Positions 18,613-27,500 of a stretch of DNA of 59,999 nt are shown here, in pieces. Position numbers and translations under genes: made by a program. Under the pieces are notes generated by a model. The model ran no database searches, was not told the origin of the DNA, and saw only the letters and a list, made by a program, of their open reading frames with translations. Source of the stretch: Gemmatimonadota bacterium (GTDB taxonomy: Bacteria; Gemmatimonadota; Gemmatimonadetes; JACCXV01; JAHWKZ01); assembly GCA_025931135.1 (NCBI GenBank), contig JAICNR010000001.1, positions 1 through 59,999 of the forward strand. The letters run 5' to 3'. Each line of letters starts with the position of its first letter. Position 1 is the stretch's first letter.

Positions 18613-19577
18613 TCTCGGAGCTCCCGGCCCGTGAGCCGGAGGAAGACGTCTTCGAGCGTCGCTCGCCGATGAACGAAATGGTGCTCGGCAAGCGTCGGCA
18701 GGAGCGCGCGGGCCCGGTCGCCGTGACGGAAGAACCCGTACACTTCGTCGCCCGCGCGTTCCACGTGATCGGCCTCGCGCTCGAGGACCGCCACGGCGTC
18801 GGCGTGGGCCGGATCGTCCGAGTAGAGCTCGATCACCTCCGCGCCGATGTGTTCCTCGATCAGACCGGCGGGCGTGCCCCGCGCGATGATCCGACCCTCG
18901 TCCATGATGAGGACCCGGTCACACAGCTGCGCCGCCTCCTCCATGTAATGGGTAGTCAGCAGCATCGTGACGCCCGCGCGGTTGAGCGCACGGAGCTTCT
19001 GCCACACGACGTGGCGCGCCTGCGGGTCGAGGCCGGTCGATGGCTCGTCGAGGATCAGGAGCTCCGGATTGGAGATCAGGGCCCGGGCTAGCGTAAGCCG
19101 TCGCCGCATACCGCCCGACAATGTGCGGATGTGAGCGTCCCGCTTCTCCTCGAGCTGCACGAATGCCAGCAGCTCTTCGGCACGCGCCAGGCGCCGATCC
19201 CGCGCCAAACCGAAGTATCGACCGTAGACGAGCAGGTTCTTGATCACGGTCAAATCGGGATCGAGGTTGTTGTCCTGCGAGACGACGCCGAGCCGACGCT
19301 TGATCGAGCGCGCGTCCCCGCCCACGGGCTCGCCGAACACTTCGAGCGTCCCGCTGCCCACCTCGACGAAGCAGCAGATCATGTTGATCGTGGTGGTCTT
19401 GCCGGCTCCATTGGGTCCCAGGAACCCGAGGCACTCTCCTCGCCGAACCTCGAAGTCGATCCCTTTGACTACCGGTTCGGAGGCGTAGGCCTTGAGCAGG
19501 CCGCGGGCCCGGACGAGCGGCTCGCCAGCACCCCCGATCTCCGTCGGATGAACGCCATCAGTCGGCATCGGCGCCAC
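18609..19577 (-). CDS. ABC transporter ATP-binding protein
   Basis: A 322-aa ABC ATPase of the DrrA/NodI/CcmA exporter group: Walker A GPNGAGKT (54-61), Q-loop in VVSQDNNLDPDLT, signature LSGGMRRR, Walker B LLILDEPSTGLDP and the H-loop LLTTHYMEE. A C-terminal extension after the NBD is typical of exporters coupled to ABC-2 permeases. GTG 19577 has GGAG 4 bases upstream; an in-frame ATG at 19568 is the alternative. Either start overlaps the end of the CYTH gene. Confidence 0.93.
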   Translation of the reverse strand: MAPMPTDGVHPTEIGGAGEPLVRARGLLKAYASEPVVKGIDFEVRRGECLGFLGPNGAGKTTTINMICCFVEVGSGTLEVFGEPVGGDARSIKRRLGVVSQDNNLDPDLTVIKNLLVYGRYFGLARDRRLARAEELLAFVQLEEKRDAHIRTLSGGMRRRLTLARALISNPELLILDEPSTGLDPQARHVVWQKLRALNRAGVTMLLTTHYMEEAAQLCDRVLIMDEGRIIARGTPAGLIEEHIGAEVIELYSDDPAHADAVAVLEREADHVERAGDEVYGFFRHGDRARALLPTLAEHHFVHRRATLEDVFLRLTGRELRE

Positions 19578-20109
19578 GCATCTCCGCGTACGATCCTGCG
19601 ATCACCGCGTCGGAGGCGATCCCGAACTCGTGTCCCAGCCGCTCGATCCGCCGCAGCGCTTCCCTGGGATCCTCGATCCGATCCAGACGAGCCTCGAACT
19701 CCACGAACGAACCCAGGCACCGGACGGTGTCGAGGTGGATGCGGACATCCTTCCACCACCAGACCTCCCGCTCCTTCGCGACGCGCGCGGCCAGGCCGAA
19801 CATCGCGGACAGGACCGCCTCCAGTCCGTCCGGATCACCTACCGGCAGGCGGTGGAATCGCGCTACGCGAGATCCCGGCTCATCGGGCCGCAGGTACGCG
19901 ATCAGGTGCGCCCCGTCGAGCGAGGAGCGCCGCAGCTTGAGCCGGCCGGCGGACACGCAGAAGTATTGGTCCACCTGCTCCTCCGTCCCCTGACGGACGG
20001 CTCCGATGGCGGCGGCGACCTCGCGCGCCTTCTCCAGGTCTGCGATCCGCGCCTTGAGCTCGAGGTTCTCGCCCGCGAGCGCCGCCTCCTCGGGAAACAC
20101 CGTCTTCAC
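19558..20109 (-). CDS. CYTH domain protein (class IV adenylate cyclase-like)
   Basis: About 183 aa. The N-terminal NLELKAR matches the NxELK start of class IV adenylate cyclase-like CYTH proteins. The later charged strands of the triphosphate tunnel follow: RLKLRRSS, LIAYLRP, VWWWKDVRIHLD and FVEFEARLD. CYTH enzymes act on triphosphates (ATP cyclisation, thiamine triphosphate or polyphosphate hydrolysis); which applies here is not visible. The start is uncertain: GTG 20109 is the best candidate by length, with no strong ribosome site, and an in-frame TTG lies at 20163. Its 3' end overlaps the ABC ATPase gene, which places it in the exporter operon. Confidence 0.8.
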   Translation of the reverse strand: MKTVFPEEAALAGENLELKARIADLEKAREVAAAIGAVRQGTEEQVDQYFCVSAGRLKLRRSSLDGAHLIAYLRPDEPGSRVARFHRLPVGDPDGLEAVLSAMFGLAARVAKEREVWWWKDVRIHLDTVRCLGSFVEFEARLDRIEDPREALRRIERLGHEFGIASDAVIAGSYAEMRGADAD

Positions 20110-20164
20110 GGCGCCGAAGATAGATCTCCCCGGGGGTGGGTCACCAACGCCGTGTGCGTGCAAA

Positions 20165-20947
20165 TCACCGGGCGGTGCGGGGCTCGCGCCGCGCGAAGTG
20201 AGCCACGGCGATCAGCCGCTCGCTCCACTGGCCCGAGGGATGATGGCGGCGGATCGCGGCGCGGAGCTCGGCCTCGAACGGATCGCGGTCGGCCGGACGG
20301 AGCGCCCCGCCGCAATACGACCATGAGAAGGCGTAGCCCACGTATGCATCCTCGCCGATCGGCCGCTCGTGGAGGAACTCCAACGGCGGCTCGACGATGA
20401 GCGCTTCATGCGATGCCAGGGCCGACGGCGTAGCGAGCATGGATAGCGTCACCGGCCGGCCATAACCCGGGTTGTAGCGAGCGATCAGCTCGCGGACTTC
20501 GTCGGTGAACTCGTCCGCCGCCGTCACGTTCCAGACGATCGCCAGCATCCCGCCGGACGTGAGCGCGCGGGAGATCTCGGCGAGGGCCGGTGCGGGCTCG
20601 AACCAGTGGAAGGCCTGGGCCACCACGACGCAGGCGACCCGGCCGGAGGCGATCGGGAGACGCTCGGCCGGAGCCGCAATCGCACCGATCCATCGCTCGT
20701 GGGCGCCGAACCGCCGGCATGCCCAGGCGAGCATCGCGACGTTGGGCTCGACCGCGACGACGCGCGCCCCGCGATCCAGCAGAGGGGCGATCGCGGCGCC
20801 GGTCCCGGATCCGAGATCCACGACCGGCCCCCGCGTGTCTTCCAGGCGCGCGAACAGGGCGTCGAACAACGCTCCCGGATACGAAGGCCGATACCGGGCG
20901 TACTCCTCCGCCAGCGGACCAAAGACCTCGGTGGGCTCCGAGCTCAC
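20165..20947 (-). CDS. Class I SAM-dependent methyltransferase
   Basis: A 260-aa methyltransferase with the SAM-binding motif I VVDLGSGTGAAIAPL, the acidic end of strand 2 (VVAVEPN) and VVVAQAFHWFEP. The last is typical of the methyltransf_11 group near yeast TMT1/CrgA-like small-molecule methyltransferases. Substrate unknown. The start is GTG 20947, overlapping the stop of the upstream HEPN-like gene (GTGA), so the two are translationally coupled. A 55-base gap follows before the CYTH gene. Confidence 0.88.
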   Translation of the reverse strand: MSSEPTEVFGPLAEEYARYRPSYPGALFDALFARLEDTRGPVVDLGSGTGAAIAPLLDRGARVVAVEPNVAMLAWACRRFGAHERWIGAIAAPAERLPIASGRVACVVVAQAFHWFEPAPALAEISRALTSGGMLAIVWNVTAADEFTDEVRELIARYNPGYGRPVTLSMLATPSALASHEALIVEPPLEFLHERPIGEDAYVGYAFSWSYCGGALRPADRDPFEAELRAAIRRHHPSGQWSERLIAVAHFARREPRTAR

Positions 20948-21318
20948 CCGGAGGCTTTCATGCGTCGCTCGACGAACTCGAGGACGCGGCGTCCCGCGAG
21001 CACCGCTTCCTCCGCTTCCCTCCGCGAATTGGCGGTTCCCGCCGCCGACCCGTGCGGGCCCTCGTCGATCCGATGGCGGTCGAGGAGCCGGGCCGATTCC
21101 CGCACATCGGCGCCCGCGTAGGGTGCCATGCAGACATTCTCGTAGATGCTGGCGGAGACGAGCGGTTGACCCTCGCGTCTCAGCCACGCTTCGGTGGCCA
21201 TCGCAGCCGCGCGCTGCGCTCCCACGCAGGCGCTCAAGTGGAGGCCGCCAGCGGCGTCCCGGGCCGCAGCGTCAAGGATGCGGCGCGCCGACGCGAACAG
21301 AGTCCCGGCATCGATCAT
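20944..21318 (-). CDS. HEPN-like helical protein
   Basis: A 124-aa all-helical protein with the layout of HEPN domains: a first helix LFASARRILDAAARDA, a second in AAMATEAWLRREG, and a C-terminal helix EEAVLAGRRVLEFVERRM. RLLDRH fits the R-x4-H motif of catalytic HEPN ribonucleases, but a single short match proves little. Function is unknown; HEPN proteins include toxins, RNA-binding and nucleotide-related proteins. I chose ATG 21318 rather than 21384 because the longer form adds a poorly structured leader and leaves only 8 bases to the divergent hydrolase gene. Stop overlaps the methyltransferase start. Confidence 0.6.
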   Translation of the reverse strand: MIDAGTLFASARRILDAAARDAAGGLHLSACVGAQRAAAMATEAWLRREGQPLVSASIYENVCMAPYAGADVRESARLLDRHRIDEGPHGSAAGTANSRREAEEAVLAGRRVLEFVERRMKASG

Positions 21319-21392
21319 CTCTGCGGCCCCGACCGCCCGTGGAGCCGGGCACGCTTGCCGCCCACCGACCGCCGCGCTAGCCATCGGCGCCC

Positions 21393-22037
21393 ATGATCCA
21401 GCTGGGGACGTTCACGTTCGCCGGGCCCGCCGGGCCCATCGAGGGGCTCTATAAGCCGGGGTCCGAGCGTCCCGCACGCGCAGCCATCCTGTCGCATCCT
21501 CATCCGAGCTTCGGCGGGACGATGCACAATAAGGTTGTGTTCCGCTCGGCCAAGGCGTTCGAGAGGCTCGGGTACCCGTCGCTGCGCTACAACTTCCGTG
21601 GCGTGGGTCGCTCGGCTGGGTCGTTCGAGGAAGGTATCGGCGAAGCCGAAGACGTGCGGGCGGCGCTTGACTGGATGGCTCACGAGCATCCCGGCATTCC
21701 ACTGCTTCACTGCGGATTCTCGTTCGGGAACTCGGTCGGGACCCCTGTGGCGAGCGCGGATCCGCGGGTCGACCGCCTGGTCTGCCTGGGCACGGCGACC
21801 GCGAGCTTTCCCTTCCAGCAGCTCGCGGACGTCGCTCTGCCCAAGCTGTTCGTGCAGGGAGCTCACGACGAACACGGACCGCTGGACGAGCTGCGCGCGG
21901 GTCTGGCCCGGGTCGCCCAGCCCTGGCAGCTCGTGGTCGTCGAGGACGCCGACCACTTCTTCACCGGCCATCTCGAAGACCTCGAGGCCGCGATCGTGGC
22001 TCACCTCTCGGCGCCGTCCGAAGACCCTCCGGTGTAG
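21393..22037 (+). CDS. Alpha/beta hydrolase (COG2945-type)
   Basis: A 214-aa serine hydrolase of the compact COG2945 group: HPHPSFGGTMHN forms the oxyanion region, GFSFGN is the nucleophile elbow (Gly-x-Ser-x-Gly), GAHDEHG supplies the acid and DADHFFTGHL the catalytic His. Members act as esterases or peptidases on small substrates; the natural one is unknown. Divergent from the HEPN-like gene. Its last 37 bases overlap the 3' end of the convergent glycosylase gene. Confidence 0.9.
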   Translation: MIQLGTFTFAGPAGPIEGLYKPGSERPARAAILSHPHPSFGGTMHNKVVFRSAKAFERLGYPSLRYNFRGVGRSAGSFEEGIGEAEDVRAALDWMAHEHPGIPLLHCGFSFGNSVGTPVASADPRVDRLVCLGTATASFPFQQLADVALPKLFVQGAHDEHGPLDELRAGLARVAQPWQLVVVEDADHFFTGHLEDLEAAIVAHLSAPSEDPPV

Positions 22038-22918
22038 TCGCTCCAGAGCTCGTACCAGTATGCCAACATCCTCCATTCCCCCCAGGAACGGTACACGTCG
22101 AGCATCTTCCGGTCGGAGACGGGCTTTCGGGCGCGCGGGAAGTGCGCTTTCTTCACGAAGGCGCGGAACACCGTGTCGACGCCTATCCGGTCATAGCGGC
22201 CGAGGAGGGTGAGGACATGGGCAGCCGCGTAGGGCCCGAGCCCCGGCACGCGCCGGATCTCCTGCTCCAGCTCCTCCGTCGTCCCCTCCCACCGTTCCCA
22301 CGCCGCCAGATCGAGCGATCCCCCTGCGACCGCCTCGGCCATCCGCCACAGATACGCCGCGCGGTACCCCCAGCGGGCGTCGTCCCGGAGGCGAGCCGTT
22401 CCCAGCGCCGCCACCGTTTCGGGTCCCGGGAACGCGCCACCTTCGTCGGCGACGTCGACCAGCTTCCGCAGCATCGATTTCGTTCCCGACCAGGTCGTGT
22501 TCGTCGTGGCCAGCACCTTCGCTACGTCCTCGAACAAGGTCGGCGAGCGGAGGAGTCGGCCGAAGCCGATTTCCGCCGCACGTGCGAACTGCCCGCCCGC
22601 TCTTCGACATAAGACGTGGAACGCGGAGAACTCCTCGTCCAGGCGCAGCATATGACGGACGTCCCTCTCCACGCGAGCCCAATCCGCCGTGGAGAGGCCC
22701 GCGCGCACCCCACGGCCGCCGACCACCCGCAGCTCCACGCCTGACCCCCGGCCCCGCGGCTGCTCCATCCGGAGCAGGGTTGAGCCCCCCGCCACGCGCC
22801 AGGCCCGCTCCAGGGTCTTCCCGTTTTCGTCCGGTTGGTTTGGGGCGAGCATGCACCAGCCGTGCGAGTACACCGTCACGGCCAAGTCGAAGTCGCTCGG
22901 AACCGCGACGGCGCGCAT
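22001..22918 (-). CDS. HhH-GPD DNA glycosylase (AlkA/OGG1-like)
   Basis: A 305-aa base-excision enzyme: an N-terminal beta domain, then the HhH-GPD core with the hairpin VPGLGPYAAAH and catalytic Asp in RIGVDTVFR. LATTNTTWSGTKSML is characteristic of a group often mislabelled as Fe-S assembly proteins. No four-Cys iron-sulfur loop is present, which sets it apart from MutY/Nth. It probably removes alkylated or oxidised bases. I chose ATG 22918 because VPSDFDLAVTV follows at the usual distance. A TATAGA element sits 10 bases upstream, shared with the divergent gene. Confidence 0.82.
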   Translation of the reverse strand: MRAVAVPSDFDLAVTVYSHGWCMLAPNQPDENGKTLERAWRVAGGSTLLRMEQPRGRGSGVELRVVGGRGVRAGLSTADWARVERDVRHMLRLDEEFSAFHVLCRRAGGQFARAAEIGFGRLLRSPTLFEDVAKVLATTNTTWSGTKSMLRKLVDVADEGGAFPGPETVAALGTARLRDDARWGYRAAYLWRMAEAVAGGSLDLAAWERWEGTTEELEQEIRRVPGLGPYAAAHVLTLLGRYDRIGVDTVFRAFVKKAHFPRARKPVSDRKMLDVYRSWGEWRMLAYWYELWSDYTGGSSDGAER

Positions 22919-22928
22919 TCGCCCGTCG

Positions 22929-22936
22929 TCTATATT
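22929..22936. promoter_or_regulatory. Candidate overlapping divergent -10 elements
   Basis: TATATT (22931-22936, plus) and TATAGA (22934-22929, minus) overlap head to head in an otherwise GC-rich 28-base gap. Each lies exactly 10 bases from its ATG (22947 and 22918). Neither gene has a ribosome site, which suggests leaderless or near-leaderless transcripts. No convincing -35 elements are visible. Confidence 0.4.
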
Positions 22937-22946
22937 CGGAACCTCG

Positions 22947-23630
22947 ATGTCGGTCGTGACCAAGCTCCTCCGCAGCTTCTTCGAGACCGTCCTCTCCCAA
23001 TGGCCGGATCTCGTCGGCACGTTCTACGGCGTCCTCCTCGGCGGTCTGGCGACGCTCGCGATCGTGCGCTGGCAGATCGCCGAGGGGCACCGTACACGTG
23101 AGAACGACGACAAGGTATTTCTCGCGCTCCTTGTCGAGCACGTCAATCGCGAGATAAGCCAGAACGTCCGCGTGCTAAGGGACCTGATGTCGGCCCTCGA
23201 GCAGTCCGTGGTGGCGCGTACCGAGATGTGGGATTGGGCCGTGACGATCTCGCACTCGTTCTCGCAACAGGCCCATGACGACCTCTATCGGACTGGTCTC
23301 CAGCGCTACCTGCCAACGTTCTTCGAGGAAGCGATCCGCGAGGCCCATGCCGCCGTGTTCGAGGTCATGAACCGCGTTCGGCAGGCGCGCGCCCGGCACA
23401 TCTTCAACGCGAGCTATCGCGACAGCGGGGCCGAGCTGAACGAGGTGCTGTACGCCGAGACGCGCGAGCTCCTGCCCGGGCTGCTCGCCACCCTCCAGGA
23501 CGCCGACCGCGTGGTCGACCGTTCGAATCTGCCCTGGTTCCCCGCGGACGGCGGAGTGCACCCTCTCCCTCGGCGCGGACGGATCCGTCGGGTGGCCGGG
23601 CGATTGCGCGGGAAGACCGCGAACAGCTAG
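22947..23630 (+). CDS. Single-pass membrane protein of unknown function
   Basis: A 227-aa protein not recognised. One N-terminal transmembrane segment (LVGTFYGVLLGGLATLAIV, about residues 21-39) is followed by a long amphipathic helical region rich in Glu, Arg, His and Gln (residues 45-190), probably coiled or bundled in the cytoplasm, and a basic tail. There are no Cys and no obvious catalytic motif. The ATG lies 10 bases after a TATATT element and has no ribosome site. Its TAG stop shares the palindrome CTAG (23627-23630) with the stop of the convergent neighbour. Confidence 0.7.
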   Translation: MSVVTKLLRSFFETVLSQWPDLVGTFYGVLLGGLATLAIVRWQIAEGHRTRENDDKVFLALLVEHVNREISQNVRVLRDLMSALEQSVVARTEMWDWAVTISHSFSQQAHDDLYRTGLQRYLPTFFEEAIREAHAAVFEVMNRVRQARARHIFNASYRDSGAELNEVLYAETRELLPGLLATLQDADRVVDRSNLPWFPADGGVHPLPRRGRIRRVAGRLRGKTANS

Positions 23631-24175
23631 CCATCCCGGCGCCGGTCGAGGAGCCGTCCCGCCAGGACGGCGGCCCCGATCAGCCCGATCCCCCAAGCGG
23701 CGAGGTACCAGCGCCCGGGAAGCGCCGTGACGATGAGATTCGCCGCGGCGCCGCCCGCGGCGCCGCCGGCGAGGAAGGCGACACCCCAACGCCAGGCGGC
23801 GCCGAGGCGCGATCCTCCCGGCCCGGCGAGCCGGCGCGCCGACAGGAACGCGCCGATGGCCGCGCCGGCGCCGAGCGCCAGACCCCATGCTGCGGCGGTC
23901 GAGACGACGAGCCCGGCGCCGTCGGCGGGCACCAGCGAGAAGGGCAGCACCGCGCCGGGAATCGAGAACGCGGCCCCGAAGCGGAAGGCCGCCGGCCCGG
24001 CCGACCCCGGGCGTGCCCGCGCCGCACCCGTCAGCGCCCCGAAGACCAGAAAAAGGTAGAACCAGACGAGCGCCCCCCATGGCTCGGGGAGGGCGAACCA
24101 CACCGCGGGACCCGCCGCCGGCAGGACGGCGGCCAGCGGGAATGCGACCGCTCCCCGCCCGGCCGGGCCACTCAT
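23627..24175 (-). CDS. Small polytopic membrane protein, unknown function
   Basis: A 182-aa, Ala/Gly-rich inner-membrane protein with about five hydrophobic helices (for example ALVWFYLFLVFGALTG and WYLAAWGIGLIGAAVLAG) and a positively charged C-terminus. No family recognised. The ATG at 24175 overlaps the YjbQ stop (ATGA), so it is expressed with YjbQ. The stop is part of the shared CTAG. Confidence 0.72.
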   Translation of the reverse strand: MSGPAGRGAVAFPLAAVLPAAGPAVWFALPEPWGALVWFYLFLVFGALTGAARARPGSAGPAAFRFGAAFSIPGAVLPFSLVPADGAGLVVSTAAAWGLALGAGAAIGAFLSARRLAGPGGSRLGAAWRWGVAFLAGGAAGGAAANLIVTALPGRWYLAAWGIGLIGAAVLAGRLLDRRRDG

Positions 24176-24558
24176 CCCAGCTTCCGCAGCCACACCTCAC
24201 GCGAGCGCGGGCCGTCGAATTCGCAGAGGAAGATCGACTGCCACGTACCGAGCGCGAGCTCGCCGTTCTCCACCGCCACGAGCGCCGACGACCCCGCGAT
24301 CGTGGACATGACGTGTGCGGTGGAGTTCCCTTCCGCGTGCTCGAACGCCTGTTCCTCGGGCACCGCGTGTTCGAGCGCTCGCACGATGTCGGTCGCCACG
24401 CTCGGATCGGCGCCCTCGTTGATCGCCAGACCCGCCGTCGTGTGCGGAACGAACACCAGCCACACGCCGTCGCCTCCCTCGCGCGCCGCTTCTGCGACCT
24501 CGTCTGTGATGTCGATCAGCTCGCGCTTCGCGCGGCTCCGGACACGGATCTCCCGCAT
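24172..24558 (-). CDS. YjbQ family protein
   Basis: A 128-aa UPF0047/YjbQ protein forming the typical compact beta-fold, with conserved VFVPHTTAGLAINEG (His and Thr of the putative active site), NSTAHVMSTIAG, GTWQSIFLCEFDGPR and a C-terminal RREVW-like strand. The family has been linked to weak thiamine-phosphate synthase activity, with no firm physiological role. ATG 24558 (MREIRV) is preceded by GGAGGAAGAAG. It lies 28 bases after the cyclase gene stop and is coupled to the small membrane protein. Confidence 0.92.
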   Translation of the reverse strand: MREIRVRSRAKRELIDITDEVAEAAREGGDGVWLVFVPHTTAGLAINEGADPSVATDIVRALEHAVPEEQAFEHAEGNSTAHVMSTIAGSSALVAVENGELALGTWQSIFLCEFDGPRSREVWLRKLG

Positions 24559-24586
24559 GGTTCTTCTTCCTCCCGCTCCTACCCGC

Positions 24587-27500
24587 TCAACCCGCGCGAG
24601 CGGCGGGCTCGGGGTCGTGCGCCATGCCGAGCCGCTCGAAGATCGCCCGCGCCTCCTCGAGCCTGGCCTCTGCCTCGGCGCCCAGCCCCGTCTCGCGCTC
24701 ATGACGCCCCCAGTCGAGGAGCGTGCGCGCGCGTTCGGAGTCCATCTTCGAGCGCTGGAAGACTCTCACGCTCTCCTCGAAGCAGGCCTCGGGGGTCCAG
24801 TTCTCGCCGCCGATCTCCTCCGGGCCGGTCCGTGAAGCAACGCGACCCAGGACCCGCCATGCGTGGCCGAGATGATCCGGGCTCTCGTCCCGCGAGAGCG
24901 TGAGCGCAAGCCGTGCCGCCTCGAGGGCGTCCTCGTTCCGCCCCAGGCCCAGGCACGCCTCCGCCAGGAAACGGTACGCCTCCGGCAGCACGTGGTACCC
25001 CGCCGGACCCGCCAGATCGATCGCCTCGCGGAGGAGCCTCTCCGCTTCCGCGAACTCGCCGAGTCCGAGCCGCGCGCCGGCCAGATTGCTGAGGCACAAG
25101 ATCTGCTCCGGGCGGTGGCCGGTCTCGCGCGCGATCGAGAGCGCCTCCTGGTAGCGGTCCCGCGCGGCGGCGTAGTCTCCCTTCAGCCTCAGCGTCTCGC
25201 CCAGGCTGTTCAGCATCATCCCCACCGTCTGATGGTCCCCCAGGCGGCGGAAGATCTCGAGCGCCTGCTCCTTGCGGCGACGCGCCTCCTCGAAGCGTCC
25301 CGCGACCTGGCTCGCCATCCCGAGCAGCTTCAGGCTCAGCGCCTGCTCGCGCAGCGCCGCTTCCCCGAGCGACGTGGCAAGCTCGAGCGAGCGCGCAGCC
25401 AGCGCCTCCTGCTCTTCGGCTGCGCCAAGCCGAAAGTAGCCGTCGCTCATCCGCACCAGCGCCACCACCCGCTCGATCCGGGCCTCCGGCAGGTCGCCTG
25501 CTTCGGCCGCCAGCTCTTCGGCTCGCTCCGCGCTCGCGAGTAGACCCTGATAGTCCCCCTTGCGCTGCTCGATGAAGCCACGGCCGTTCCAGGCCCGCGC
25601 CTCGGCCACCTTGTCGCCGGCGGCCGCGGCGGCCGCACGCATCTTCTCGTAGGCGTCGATGGCGTCGTCGAAGCGAGCCAGAACACCGAGCGCCTCGGCC
25701 ATGCCGCGGTACCACTCGATCCTGCGCTGGCGTCCGGATTCCCCGGATACGGCTTGGGCCTCCGAGGCGAAGTCGATCGCCCTGCGGTAATAGTCGATCG
25801 CCGTCTCGTGGGCATATGCGCGCTGCTCGTGGCGCGCCGCTCGGCCGTACCACTCCGCCGCTTCGCTGGCGATCCCCGCGCGCTCGAAGTGGTCGGCGAT
25901 CACGGCGGCGAACCTGTCCCCGTCGCCGCCGCTGCGGTCTACGAGCCAGGTCGCGACCACCCGATGCCAGGCCACCCGGTCGCGCTTGAGCACGCTCTCG
26001 TACGTCACGTCCCTCAGGAGCGCGTGCTTGAACGTGAACTCGACGTCGTCCTCGAACTGAGAGGCCTCGTGCCGGTAGATGATCTCCTTGCCGCGCAGCG
26101 ACTCCAGTGCCTGGCCCACCGCGCTCGCCGGCTCCTCACCCATCCGCTCGATGGCCTCGGCCCAGAACTCGCGACCTACGATCGACGCGCGCTGGAGAAC
26201 GACGCGTTCCCAGCGCGAAAGGCGATCGAGACGGGCCTGGATGATGCCCGTGAGTGTCGGAGGCACCCGCACCTCAACGAGCCGGCGGGCGTCGACCCTC
26301 CAGACCTCGGGAGTCGGCTGGATCACCCCCTGGTCGATCAGCATCTTGATCAGCTCTTCGACGTAGAACGGGTTTCCCTCGGCGCTTCCCACGACCACCT
26401 CACGCAGGACCTCGGGGACGCTCTCCGACTGCCGCAGGATGTCCTCCACGAGCTGCCGGCTCTGCCGCTTCGTCAACGGGCGCAGATCGATCCGCTGATG
26501 ATGGGCCATCCCCTCACCCCAGGACGGGCGGCGCTCCAGCAGGCTCGGCCGCGCCAGGCAGAGCACGAACATCCGCGCACCTTCGCAGGCGCGCGTCACC
26601 TGGTCCACGAAGTCGAGCGAGCCGTTGTCCGCCCAGTGGATATCCTCGAGCAGGATCAGCGCAGGAAGCTCCTGCGTCACTCGGCGCATGAACTCAGCCG
26701 CGTAGCGGAGCGCGCGATCGCGAATCTGGCGGGGGTTGCCGATCAAAGGCTTCACGAACGGGCTCGTCGAGAAGTCGAGGCCGATGAGCTGTCCCACGAT
26801 ATGGGCCATCATGCGGCTCTCTTCTCCCGGACCGAGGAACACCTCCATCCCGTTCTCGAACTTCCCTCGCTTCACGTCGATCGGATCGCTCTCCTGGATC
26901 CCGAAGCGCGAGGCGAAGAGATCGCGCACGAGCGCGAACTGGAGGGCCGGCATCTCCTGATGCGCGCGGGCGGTGAACACTCTGACCCGGTCGGGCAGGA
27001 GCTCCACCGCGCTGGCGAACTCGAACATGAGCCGCGATTTCCCGAGACCGGCCTCGCCGAAGACCGTGACGACCCGCGGATCGCGCTCGTCGATCGTCTC
27101 GCGCAGCATCTCGATCAGGGCACGGAGCTCGCTCTCGCGTCCGATCATCCGCGTTTCGATGCCCTCGACCCCCCGCGTGGAGAGCCGGAAGGCTCGCCGC
27201 TTCGCGGCGAGCACCGTGTAGACGCGGACCGGCTCGCCCCTCCCCCGGACCGCCACGGCCTCTTCTTCCCGCACCTCGAAGACCCCGCGCACGTGGCGAT
27301 ACGTGTCGTGGGAGACGAGGATCGTGCCCGGCGCCGCCATCTCCTCGAGCCGGCTGGCGACGTTCACGGCGTCCCCGACCGCGGTCGTCTCGCCCTTCGA
27401 TCCCACGCGACCGACGAGAACCATGCCGGTATTGATTCCAACCCGCACCCGGACGGGACGACCTGCGAGCTCGAGCCCGTCGATATCGCGCTGAATCGCC

